Assembly (NCBI RefSeq): GCF_020085105.1
Contig: NC_058062.1
Coordinates: forward strand, 6,489,945 to 6,553,944
DNA length: 64,000 bases
Direction: 5' to 3'
Source of the DNA: Siniperca chuatsi
Taxonomy: Eukaryota; Chordata; Actinopteri; Centrarchiformes; Sinipercidae
Under the pieces are notes generated by a model. It did not search any database. It was not told where the DNA came from and worked only from the letters and a program-made list of their open reading frames with translations. This document shows positions 11,807-22,830 of this stretch, piece by piece (positions within the stretch are counted from its first letter, which is position 1; each line of letters starts with the position of its first letter). The position numbers and the translations under genes were made by a program.

Positions 11807-12736
11807 TTGGTGGGATGTAACTAAGTACATTCACCAACTACAGCACTTAAAGGTCCAGTGTGTAACATTTAGGAGAAGCTACTGGCAAAAATGGAATATA
11901 ATATTAATAATAATCTTTTCATTGGTGTATAATAACCTGAAAATAAGAATTGTTGTGTTTTCATTACCTTAGAATAAGCTGTGTTTATCTACATAGGGAG
12001 TGGGTCCCCTTCCACAGAGGCCACCATGTTACACCGTCATGTTTCTACAGTAGCCCAGAACGGACAAACCAAACACTGGCTCTAGATAGGGCCATTTGCG
12101 TTCATGAGTATCGCGGCCACTGTAGTTTCTCCAAACGCTTGGAAGGCGAGTGTGATGTGAGCAGTATTCAAATGGTTGCAAACTGCAATTTCACCACTAG
12201 ATGCCACCAAGTCCTACATACTGGACCTATAAGTAAAATTTAGAGATACTTCTACTTTACTTGAGTATTTCCATTTTATGCCTCCTTATACTTATACTCC
12301 ACTACATTAATGAGGCAAATATTGTACTTTTTACTCCCCTACATTTATTTGACAGCTGTAGTTACTAGTTACTTTCTAGATGGCAGAAGATTTTACATAC
12401 AAAACATATGATCAGTTTACATGATGCATTCTTACAGATTAAGTGCCCAACATATACAAAGTAGTTTAAATGAGCTCCTTTACAACATTAAAATACTGCT
12501 CAATACTGCTCAATATGTCAATGCATCTGTAATAATAATCCAATAATATAATATATTACTCACAGGGGCTATTATGCTACATAATGAGTACTTTTGATGC
12601 CCTAAGTACATTATGCTGAAAATACTTATGTACTTATGTTTTCAATACAGGACTTCTGCTTGTAATGCAGTGTTTTTAAATGATGGTATTGCTACTTTTC
12701 CTTAATTAAGATAATTGCATACGTCTTCCACCACTG
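11807..12736 (+). mobile_element. Dispersed fish element ('aagtacatttactcaagta' family), interrupted by a MITE
   Basis: The left end 'ttggtgggatgtaactaagt' and the right end 'cttccaccactg' (reverse complement CAGTGGTGGAAG) frame a nearly full copy. The body includes 'tacttgagtatttccatttt' and 'ttgtactttttactcccct'. A second, truncated copy begins at 16711 with 'cagtggtggaatgtaagtaa'. The family is abundant in percomorph genomes. The interior is split by the separate element at 11851-12228. It codes for nothing. Confidence 0.7.
11851..12228 (+). mobile_element. 378-bp MITE nested at a TTAA site (piggyBac-type target)
   Basis: Terminal inverted repeats are AGGTCCAGTGTGTAAC on the left and, read from the right end, AGGTCCAGTATGTAGG. 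It is flanked by TTAA (11847-11850) and ATAA (12229-12232), consistent with a TTAA target duplication with one later change. The host repeat's other copy at 16711 reads 'gtacttaaacaca' at the matching point, an empty TTAA. I recognise the interior ('cccagaacggacaaaccaaa') as a very common percomorph MITE. TTAA targeting is a piggyBac trait; no transposase is present. Confidence 0.75.
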
Positions 12737-13254
12737 TGTAGTTTCGGTCTGGAAGGAACCTCGATCATCAACCTCCAACCTCCTACAGGATATAATGAAG
12801 TATTTAGTTTAACTCAAGACCCATGAGAGTTATTTCTGACATATGGTGCCTACTTTGGTGTAGTTCTACATAAGAAGTTATGTTTTTTGTTTATATTGAA
12901 CAGAACTGTTCAGTTTGTTTACTGTCTAATGTCATTAAAAGTGTGACAGACTGCAGCTGCAAATTTGGACCTTCTTTCTAGCGTGCTGCTAAGTTACAGC
13001 ACAACACAGAGCTTTAAATGCACAATTCGTAATCCAAATGTAAACAAAAGTGTAGCCACATCACCACAATTCAACTCAAAAAAAAAATTGAAAAGGATCA
13101 ATGTTGTTGTCTGTTGTTTCCAACAACAGACAACAACAAATCCTGAGTTATTAATATTTTCCAATGCTGCTAAATGTTTGTTGACATCAGTAAATATATG
13201 TATATGTTTTCAATAAAGCTGAAAAGACTAGTGGAATAATAATTTACACGATTG
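12737..13254. other. Intergenic, contains a strong hairpin
   Basis: No gene recognised. It includes the perfect 17-bp inverted repeat at 13102-13138 and an adjacent A run at about 13080-13088. Confidence 0.5.
13102..13138. repeat. Perfect hairpin, 17-bp arms, 3-nt loop
   Basis: The left arm TGTTGTTGTCTGTTGTT (13102-13118), loop TCC and right arm AACAACAGACAACAACA (13122-13138) are exact complements. The TTG/CAA composition suggests an origin from a simple repeat that inverted. No function is assigned. Confidence 0.85.
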
Positions 13255-13440
13255 GCAGAAAATTCATGAGCAACTATCTTGATAAGGCTCTGGGAAATTA
13301 CGATTGGGCATTTTTCAATATCTTATGACATTTTATTGACAAAATGATTCATAACTTATAACTGAGAAAATAACGAGCAGGTTAACTGATAATTAAAATA
13401 AGCGGCAGTTACAGTTTTCAATAATGATTAGTAGAGAAAC
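13255..13440. repeat. Partial copy of the AT-rich dispersed repeat
   Basis: Phrases such as 'actgagaaaataacgagcag' and 'taactgataattaaaataag' match the family seen at 1857 and 14416 in the opposite orientation. It is degenerate and its ends are approximate. Confidence 0.45.
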
Positions 13441-14415
13441 GTGCAAAAGCACTCACTTCCATCAATAAGTGAAATGCATTTATGGTATATGATAACATAC
13501 CTGTAATTCATATACTAGGAATACACTTAACCTACTCTGACAACACGAGATGAAGCAGAGTGACCAGATAAAAGTGAAACAACAGGTATGAGTCACATGA
13601 ACACACAGTCAGCTGTGTAGAAGCCCAAATGTTTCCTCACCACTACTGAACCCAGGAATGTGACTAAAACCGAGAGAAAGGTTGTGTCATTCGAGACTGA
13701 CAGTGAATGAAAGGCATCTCTCTGCCTTCAGTCCTGTCACAATTGTGGCGCCGCCCCTCTGGTGACCCGAGGAAGCAGCATAAGACCTGTCACCCCGAAT
13801 CACAGCCTGGGCCACGACAGCCAGGCTCATATGTAAATGTGTCAGCATGCACAAATTCGTGAGTCTGACATATCAGTTTGAATATGCATGTTCAACACTG
13901 ACTGGAGTGTAAACATGCAGGGCTCAGTACATCTGTGTGCATGTACATGTGTGTGAGTGTGTGTTTCCAGGCACACAGTTTGGATGTATGAGCTGATCCT
14001 GGTATGTTATAGTGACATTCCCAATGGGAAGGAGCCTCACGACTGTTTTCATTTGCTAGACTGCCCATATCGCTTCATGAGTACAAGCTGGGTGGAAGTG
14101 ACATCTGATTTCATCCACACTCAGTGGGGTTCTCTCTGTCTGTCTCTATCTTTTTCTCTTACTGTTCATGTCCCTGCTGCTTACGATTTACTGCTTTTCT
14201 CTGTTTCATATCATTGTAAATTACTTAAACTTTGTTTGTTTGACAGACAAGATAGAAAATGTACAAACATCACTTTGGGCTCTGGGGACTCGAGATGAGA
14301 CTTTGTCATTTATGTTGGTTAATGCGGAGAAATTATCACTTGTTAATGAAAATAATCATTAGTTGGAGCCCTAGTGTCACTATCAAAGTGAACTTGATTA
14401 CTTTGAATGAATAGA
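13441..14415. other. Intergenic, no gene recognised
   Basis: A CpG-containing patch at about 13735-13850 ('ttgtggcgccgcccctctgg') stands out in composition and could be regulatory. The open frame through 13957-14298 has no recognisable domain. Part of it (14108-14170) matches 9571-9630, so it is repeat-derived. Confidence 0.45.
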
Positions 14416-14745
14416 AAATTAGAGTTGCAACAAACTGTTGTTTTCATTATCAATTCATTTGTCTATTATTTTTTTTTCGATGAATCTATTAGTTGTTTAG
14501 TCTCTAAAATGTCAGAAAATGGACAAAAAAATATCAGAGCCCAAAGTGACGTCTTTAAATTTCTTGTTTTGTTTGACCAACAGTCCAACCCCCCCGCTAA
14601 AAAAAACTATTTATACTGATTTAAAACAGAAAAAAAACAGCAAATTCTTAGATTTGGGGAGCTGAAACTGGCAAATGTTTGGCATTGTGCTTAATAAATA
14701 TGTTTTAATGATTAAGCAATTAATAGGCTGATTGTTTCAGCATTA
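14416..14745. repeat. Dispersed AT-rich fish repeat, third copy
   Basis: Starts near 'agagttgcaacaaactgttg' and ends near 'aataggctgattgtttcagc'. The interior 'aatgtcagaaaatggacaaa' and 'aaagtgacgtctttaaattt' are family hallmarks. It is not coding. Confidence 0.65.
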
Positions 14746-16710
14746 TGGTAAATAAATGCAGTTAGAGTCTGTACTCGACACTTCTTTTCTCATTTTTTGC
14801 AATTAAAGCCTCAGAGATCTGCTCTGGCGTCACAGAGACACGTGCACCGCAACACAACTGGAAACATGCCTGTTTGCAAAGGGTCAGGGCCGACCGCGGG
14901 GCTCGTTTTCCTGAGGAGTCATCCTGAGTCACAGAGAGCACTACACAACCCTCCCCCGCTCATCGTAATGTTTGGAGTCTCCCCTAAAATATCAGGTATT
15001 TTGGACATAAAGCATGCTCAGCTGTACTCTACTTACAATCCAGTTTTAATCTTCACAATTATCTAAAGACACGCGGTCACATCTCTGTAGCCTCACCAAT
15101 TATTTTCATACCAATGTTACGGAACAAATTTCACTGTATTCGTTCAATCTTATTGATAAAACTATTCACCCAGAAAATTACCATTTGCTCAATCCAGAAA
15201 TAGTTCCACCACATCAACTAAATCCATAAATTACATCCATACTGTACTTTCAAATGGCCCCATCAGTACAGCTGAACCAAAGTTCCTACTTTAAATAAGA
15301 GGAAAATATGCACTTAGGGAGTAAAAGTGGGTACATTTGATGACCTCTAACAATTCTAATCACCTGTAATTACAAAGAGAGCAAAGCACCTTCCCTCTGC
15401 TCTTACCTTAATGTCGTTTACATGAACTGGCAACCAGAAAATGCAGAGCACAGTACACAGTGTCAAGCAGAGGGAATCAAGACGAGTTGGCAGGCATAAA
15501 GACACAGTTTTCCCTCTGTGTGCTGCACTCTGAGGATTAAGGCTGGCAGTGTGCTCGCATCTGCTAAACAAGATATAGACATAATACCTTGATATTTCCT
15601 GTTGCACAAAGCCAGTTAGAAAAGGCAACAGTGGTGAAGGATCTCCCATCATCTCCACATATTTCCCAACTCATCCACAACACTGCACTCACCAATCACT
15701 CACATATACTTTTTTGAGATGCCAGCCACATAACATGTTGACTCTTTGTGCTGCAAAACACCTGCTCCTCATATACAAGTGGGTATGTTTTTGATGTAGT
15801 GGCTAAAAGCATAAAATTTACCTCTTACTGTACTGGTTCCACATCACACATTCTGAAGGCAAGAATTGGGAGAAACAGGAAGTGAATTACTCCACTTATT
15901 CAAAATAGCTGCCTATAAAGCATGTTATTGACTTAAACACATCCCGAAGACATTTCACTTGACAATTATGATAATTGTAAATGTCTGATTTGATTGCAAG
16001 TGATTAACATAAAAAACATTTAAATAACAGCATAAAGGTAGAGAATTTGGTACACATAATATTCTGGTGATATTTAGAGATTAAATGATTTTTTATGGTA
16101 AAAATGAGGCAATTTAGGATTCAAAATATCATCTATGACTGATGCTGGTGAATACTATATATTTCTGAATACTATATATTTCTGCATTATGTACATCTGG
16201 CGGAGCTTTCATGTTGATGTTATCTTGGATAGGACTGGATGGGAACAAACACTGCAGTTTAACATGACATTAAACGTGTGCAATTCTGTGTTTGTATGGC
16301 AATAAGAACCCCTAGCATTTGTATTTCCATTTATATGTACAATGTAAGATGAAACCATGATGCCCGATGCATTCTGCTCTTGAAAAGTCTCTTACAGGTT
16401 GCAAGCAAATCTACTGCAATTTTAATTTAAAATACCATTACTTAATATAACCCCCAGGAGTATTATTGTAGCTTTTAACCGTAAATTGAAAGAGGTAAAG
16501 AATAATAAATTCTACAATATATGGCAATATTGACTTTCCTTGCATCATAAGTCATTAAGAATTCAATAGTATGGTATTTAAGCCAAAGTATCATAAAGCT
16601 CTGTATTGCTGTGTGCATCAAGACTGATGAAAATACTTATGTGATTCCTTCATGATATGAGATTTGTTTGAATGACACTAACATGTTGAAAATTTTGAGC
16701 ATGGACTTTG
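14746..16710. other. Intergenic, no gene recognised
   Basis: A GC-richer patch at about 14810-14990 is a candidate conserved element. A perfect 17-bp tandem duplication lies at 16150-16183 (unit 'gaatactatatatttct'). No exon or RNA gene could be supported. Confidence 0.5.
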
Positions 16711-17250
16711 CAGTGGTGGAATGTAAGTAAGTGCATTTACTTAAGTACTGTACTTAAACACAGATTTTGGATACTTGTACTTTATTTGAGTACTTCCATT
16801 TCATGGTACAATTCAGAGGGAATATTGTACTTTTTACTCCACTGCATTTATTTGACAGCTTTAGTTACTTTTCAAGATCAAGATCTTACAAGCAAAACAC
16901 ATGATGGCTTTATAAAATATGGTGCACTAAAAGATTAAACTACCCAACAGTATGACGGTGTAGTCCCTCATTCATCCAGGAGTGTTCTATCGTAGAAAAG
17001 GTTTCAGTCGTAGTCATCTGGACACTGTTTTCAGAATCAAGACGTTTCGGCTCCCATCCGGGAGTTATTCTCAATTCTGAAAAGTGGTCCGGGAACTCAG
17101 AGACCAAACCTTTTCTACCCAACAGTATATAAAATAGATACAATTAGCTCCACTTCGACCAACTACAACAGTAAAATGCAACATGTTAATGCATCAGTAA
17201 TAAAAATTCAAATAATATAATGTGTAATAGTATAATTAACATAGGGGCCT
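16711..17250 (+). mobile_element. Truncated copy of the 11807 fish element, itself interrupted
   Basis: It starts with 'cagtggtggaatgtaagtaa' and runs through 'ttgtactttttactccactg', collinear with 11807-12736. It is truncated near 'cataggggccttttc'. Its interior holds the retro-inserted element at 16954-17114. Confidence 0.7.
16954..17114 (-). mobile_element. Short retro-inserted element with 14-bp target duplication, copy 1
   Basis: It is flanked by perfect direct repeats CTACCCAACAGTAT at 16940-16953 and 17115-17128. The terminus 'gactacaccgtc' (minus strand) abuts one duplication and is shared with copy 2 at 54721-54877. The body holds 'tttcggctcccatccgggag' and 'agtcgtagtcatctggacac'. 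Duplications of 14 bp and a constant 3' end with a variable 5' end suggest target-primed reverse transcription. I suspect a fragment of a Penelope-like or other non-LTR element, but no protein is encoded to prove it. Confidence 0.7.
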
Positions 17251-19398
17251 TTTCTTTTTGCTACTTGGAGCACATGTTGCTGCACAGCTTTGTCAGTGTT
17301 GCTATTCTCTACTTATTAAAGAGCCATTTTTGGGCACCTTTTCTTGGATGGACTCTTTTTGGATCACTGAGGAAACACAGCTGCAAAATGTTCTGTTTTA
17401 TATTTACTATTGGATATGTTATCAATCAACTTACCAGCCAGCTAAGAGGCTATGTAACATTTCTTAGACTTTTCTAGGACGTCTTCTGATCATTTAGTAA
17501 ATATCCATGCATGATTTACCACTTACATCTGCCAAGTCATGAGTTTTTGGTAGCAGTGTCTCCAACAGTGCAATAATACAGAAAATGCTGTATATTTTAA
17601 ATGAAAAGAGGACAGGAGAACATTGGTCATGATACTAACTGAAGTGATGGGGCATTTCCTTGCTGCCACACAGAATCTGCTCCTCATCTCTCTCTCAATG
17701 CTGGAGTGCATAGGGGTTGACTTCCCCTCCTCCCATAGTGGTACAAATTCAAGCTCTTCCAATCCACAAGGAGTGAAATAATGGTCTGGGTGGATGTGGG
17801 GGTAACAAGGTGGGAGGGGTATCGGGCAACAGAGATGGACTGCCTCGCAGAAATAATTTCACATACAGAATGCGTTCATTAAACCTACAGTATGCAAGAC
17901 TGTAAAATGCCAAAACCGCACTTACTGGACGGAAATAAAGAAGAAGGAATGGAGGGCAAATGGAGGTAGATATGCTTCTACTGGCAGATTACCAAAGAAT
18001 AAATTCTGAATAAATACATAGCATCCATATGTTATGTAGAAAGCAAGCATCATTCACTAGCACTAAGCTCTTTCAGTTGACAATATCCCAATCCATCACA
18101 ATGACTTTAGATATAGCGAGAATTTTCTGAAGCACACGGGCGAAAACTCATTATTATGGTGGCTCATATTTGAGCCATTGTTGCTGTGGCGTTGACAAAT
18201 GCTCCACACAGAAACCAATGTGGCATATTTCAAAGACATCCAGCACAATGAAACAGTTTCTCATCATGGGGAATAATGCTGCTGGTGCTCCCAGGTTAAC
18301 TGCTCTGAGTGGTGGGAGTGTTTCTTTTGATATATTGACTTCAGAAATGATGAGATAATCACTGAATCAGGGAATATGTGTATGAAAGGGCTGTCAAAGC
18401 AATAGTTAGCACATTCTGTTGTAAGAGATGTAAAAGGCTTTTAGAGCTGGAGCACCATGGGTAAAGGCACCAGCACCATCATTGATAAATACAGTCCTGA
18501 AAGTGTTTTTATATGCAGAGCTGCACAACATTAGCACATATTAAAGATTATTTTAATTATTTCTACCTGGGATGGTAGTAATGTTATGTTCTGTTGGCAA
18601 CTATTTAGTTAAAGACAATTTATTAAGCAAATAACCTGGTATATTATAATAAGCACTACTGTTGATGTTTGTCATCCTATTTTAAATAATTCAGCTCTAT
18701 AGCTTTTGATAATGGGAGCCTGCATGCTATATTACAGCACTGTTCAACACAAATCACTGCAAAAGCCCTAAAACTAAAAAACAAATTGTAGGCAAATCTT
18801 TTCAACCCTGGTGTAATATATTCATTATTAATTCATCTCAAGAGTTTACCAATAAAGTCATTATAAAGTCTGCATGTACTTCCACTAATTTGAACAGCTC
18901 CTGCAGGATTTAACCAAATCCCGAGGAGAATCCCTGCACCGCCCATCTACACCATGTTCCTGCTGAAATGGTTTGAGAACAAAAGATTATGAGACACTGT
19001 GGCTCAGTCTCAAAACTTCATTCGCATTGCTTTTTAAGGCTAAAATTGTATTTAATTTGAAAATGATGGACAGGCCAATGGACTCGAAATTAGCAGCTTA
19101 TGTCAATTAGACGCGCCGGTCGCAGCTGCTTCCCAGAGAAGTTGCTCTCTTGTTGCTCACAGCTTGGCCCTGACCAACGTGCTACACATGGAAAAAATAT
19201 AGAAAATCCAGTGAAAATTAAAACAGTAATGAACTACAAAGACGCAACCGTCATCTGTGCGTTATGGTACCAAATGGTGTGTCCATGAGCCCCGACATTC
19301 ACTCTCACCAGGGCTTCCATTGGGTTAGAAATTAGCCACAGTAATGACAAAAATGGAAATATCATTACAATATTGGGAATTAACAGACAAATTCTTAC
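17251..19398. other. Intergenic, no gene recognised
   Basis: AT-rich with several short open frames but no recognised domain, splice-site-bounded exon or RNA gene. Confidence 0.5.
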
Positions 19399-19760
19399 CG
19401 CTATGCGAGTCTGTGAAGATGCTTTAAGATATAAGATGATCCTTGTTTTGGGAGGGGATAGTCGTTTTGGACTTGGTGAGGTCCAAACTTGAATCCCGAC
19501 GTTGATAATCGGCTCCACTTCTCCCGGGAGGAAGCAGCGGGGTGTTTCACTGATGTCTTTTTATTTTATCTCACAGCATCACTACGAGACGTGTAAGCAT
19601 TCTTTGTCCATTCCCGCCACACTATTCTGCCTTCGGTCGAGGAACGTCGATTAACTATGTGGTCTGCTGCGTAAAACCGGTGCCAAAATTCCTGCGGGCC
19701 CACTCCGTTACAACGATGCTAGACAATAGTCTGGTCATTTTGGCAAGGACTGAACCTCCT
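19399..19760 (-). promoter_or_regulatory. CpG-bearing region with a possible first exon (minus strand)
   Basis: Local GC and CpG rise sharply ('ctgccttcggtcgaggaacg', 'cctgcgggcccactccg'). On the minus strand a good 5' splice site, GCG|GTAAGAAT, follows position 19399, so a transcript starting in the CpG-rich area could have its first exon end there. On the plus strand 'tttatctcacag' at about 19565-19576 resembles an acceptor. Orientation and reality are unproved, and no protein family is recognised. Confidence 0.3.
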
Positions 19761-19873
19761 CCGCTGCCAAAAACAGTTGCATCGGTTGATTAAAACCAAA
19801 TCTCGGGAGGTAATTTGTTCATATCGCCGTGACTGGCTCGAGAATGTGGTAATAAATATGTCAATCGCTCACA

Positions 19874-20213
19874 TGTGCCAGTTATCTCCGGTATTGTCTT
19901 TGAGGTCCCTCATCTTTTTCTGCTTCGCAGGAGGAGTGGACAGTGGAGTTGCCGATCTGTTGATCACTGGAGGTCCACCTACATCCAGCGGTGTCTTTGT
20001 TGCGTATTTATCAGGACCGGGCTTTCCGCCGTGTGCCACATACAGTCTGACACTGGCTGAATGGGGGTCTAGTTGACTGACAGCTGGATTCTCTGACTGA
20101 AAGCAAGGCGACCCGTCTTTGCAGGGGAGCAGTAAAGCAGGATGTTGCGCGTACGCGTCTTTGACAGTGCGCGCACCCGACAGGTCACAAATCGTGGGTC
20201 CGTAAACATCTGC
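19874..20213 (-). other. Possible coding exon of an unidentified gene
   Basis: An open minus-strand frame is preceded by a very good acceptor (tgccctttctttcag, just above 20213) and can end at a GTGAGC donor near 19874, or run into an in-frame TGA at the same place. The peptide begins ADVYGPTICDLSGARTVKDA. It is rich in P, K, D and S, with no transmembrane segment or domain I know. CpG content is well above the neighbourhood, like the adjacent 19.4-19.7 kb block. The opposite strand is also open for 99 codons, which weakens the case. I could not find partner exons. Confidence 0.3.
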
Positions 20214-20237
20214 CTGAAAGAAAGGGCAATGAGCCAA

Positions 20238-22224
20238 TTTTAAACAAACCCTCCACTTTGTGTTTGTAGCTCATATTGTGCTGCTTCTCAGAAATCAATA
20301 TTATTTTCTCAGAGCATTCCCACTGAAGCAATAATGAATAATGGGATTGGGATTTTAACAGCTAAGGTGTCATTTTAAGATCATAATCATATACTTTTAT
20401 AGGCTAATATTTGTATAGTGTTACTTAAAAATGTACTACTGTAGGTAGTTTTGTGTGTTTGGTATGTGGTGACTTCACTGCTTCACGTTTTACCCTCAAT
20501 TACAAAATGTTGAGCTGGTTCACATTACAATATTACAATGAACAGTTACAATCAGTTTTTTTTTATAGTAAGCCAGTTTGGGCCAAGCTGAGCAATTTTA
20601 AGAACTTTACAAAAAGCATAAAACAAAACGAGAGCGAAAACAAAGAATAAAATGAAATAAAATAGAAATAATACTGGTAGAAAAAGCATGATAAGTTACA
20701 GTGCAGTCAAAGAGCAGTGAAATGGAAGTTTTAACAGAACAGTCTCTTCTCTGAACATAATTGGCTTTGGTCTGGTTTGATCTGGTCTAGTTTGGTTTGT
20801 GGTGGCCTCCAAAGCTTGGATAAAGTGCAGATTTGATGAGTTTAGTCCATTGGATGGAAAACAAAGTGGCACCATTTGACGACCCATGACAAAAATGACA
20901 GATTGCACCACCAGGCCGCAAACCATATTCCACGGAAATGACTGAAGCACACAGTGTCCTTCAATGTATGATGTCTGTGATTCCATAGTCAAAAGGGCTT
21001 CCTGCTGAGAAATTAGTGGAAATGATGGGGATCAATCCAGGAGCTTTACCATTTGTTACCGGCTCACTGTGTGAGGGCCCGAGTCTGGTCTCAATCTGCT
21101 TTTGTGGAAGGCCTCGAGCAAGGGAACACATATGGCTCATTTGGCAAATTGAAACAGCTAGTTGCTTTGAGTTTGCAGCTTGATTGTTCTAAAGCAGAAT
21201 TGCTCATAAAACCCCTATTCTGCAGCCCTCTCAGGCACCCGTCCATGCACAGCCTCAATCAGTCTGTGAGCTAAACTCTGAGATGGATTGACTTCTGAAT
21301 CCTCTAATCTCTGTGATTAGAGAATGATTCAGTATTGTGGGTCCTTCAGGTGCCCTAGGGTGCAGGACTCACACAGTCATGTGGTTGTGTTTTTTTTTTT
21401 GTGAGTCTGCTCACAGCTCAGACCTTGCCGGGCCTCAAATTGTCACTGACCTGCTGGGCAGTGATGGCGCCCTCCTGTTTCTGTAGGATAGGCTACATTT
21501 GACTATTCAAGAGGGAGATGTCAGAACATATATGATGCTCTTTGATAAATGGAGAAAGCAAGGATATGTTCAGGGCAGAGGTTAGAAACTTTTGAATGGG
21601 GGCCGCGACACTGGGGCACACAAGAGAGGGCATATTTGTTAAATGAGTAAAAATGTGTTAAGACTAATTTAAAGCTCTTGTTCTCTGTAATAATAAACTG
21701 TAAATTATTTATAGCTACATTATTTATTCAGTGTAATAAATTAATGAAACTTTAAATATTATAATACAAAATAATATCAATAAACAGCTGCTATTTGTAA
21801 CTCCAAACATCCTACAGATATGGACAAATTATGAGACAACGGGCCCCTGGGCACAGACATGTAAAAGGCCCTCCATCCTTCCTCTAAAGGAGAAAGACAC
21901 CCAGACTCAAGAAGCCGTGTCATTTTATGTCTCTTTTAGGTCGTTTTGCTTCTCTTTTTGGTTGTTTTGTGTGACTTTCCAACAAGAAATGCTGACAGTC
22001 ACTTGATAAAGAGGCTCTGTTCTGGTAGGCCTGTTCAGAAATCCATCCATGATACTAACAAGCCAACTACTTATCACCCTCTGACTCTGGTAGCGGGGAG
22101 CAGCAGGGAGCCGCCCCTAGATATATTCTCACTTTACCTCAAGTCATTCACAACCTGCAGACAATTTTTGGAGTCATGACATTGTTTGGAGGCTTGGTCA
22201 ACCTTCATTATCTCCAGTCAGCCC

Positions 22225-22225
<1 letters not shown>
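20238..22225. other. Intergenic, no gene recognised
   Basis: No exon recognised. A short tract of TCTGGTTTGATCTGGT-like repeats lies at about 20769-20800, and a degenerate AT-rich stretch covers about 21600-21780. Confidence 0.5.

Positions 22226-22307
<82 letters not shown>
22226..22307. repeat. (TA)n microsatellite, about 41 units
   Basis: An uninterrupted alternating TA run of about 82 bp. It is likely to be length-variable and prone to cruciform extrusion. Confidence 0.95.
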
Positions 22308-22309
<2 letters not shown>

Positions 22310-22539
22310 GATGGCTATAAGCAGACTGTTAATATGAAATTGCCTGACTGGACTCTACATGCCTGTAGCTTCCTACTCTGGGCTGGATGTTCTGGAGGGA
22401 AAGGTCTGCTTGTGATGTTAGCAGGAAGAGACAAGTGTGATTGAGTCACAGACACATGACAGAGAGGTGTGTAGGTGCAGAGAGACAGGACAAGATGAAG
22501 AAGAGGTAAGAGCAGAGGACAGACTTATTGCAGGAAAAG

Positions 22540-22830
22540 GTGAATGATGAGGTGGTTGAGAGCAGATGGAGGTGGAGAGGAAAAAGGAAAATGCCTTGAC
22601 TTGCAGGAGGAGGGTGCCCCTAGCCGACCCTATACCGAGGCAGAGTCTTGCTCCTGTCTATATTTAGCACAGGGACCACAGATTGTAAAGAGTGCTCGGG
22701 GGGCCTTGTGTTCAGACCGGCAAGAACTGCTGCCATCCGTCTCAGCGCCTGGGGCCAGGCACGATCCCGGCTCACGCCAGCACAAGGGAGGAGTGATGGG
22801 ACCGTGTCATCTGAGTGCGTTTACTTAACA
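22540..22830. promoter_or_regulatory. GC-richer block with perfect MEF2-type site
   Basis: CTATATTTAG at 22658-22667 fits the MEF2 consensus YTAWWWWTAR exactly. It sits in a 290-bp block of higher GC within AT-rich DNA. This could be a conserved muscle or skeletal enhancer of a nearby gene. The open frame across it has no known similarity. One motif is weak evidence. Confidence 0.25.
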
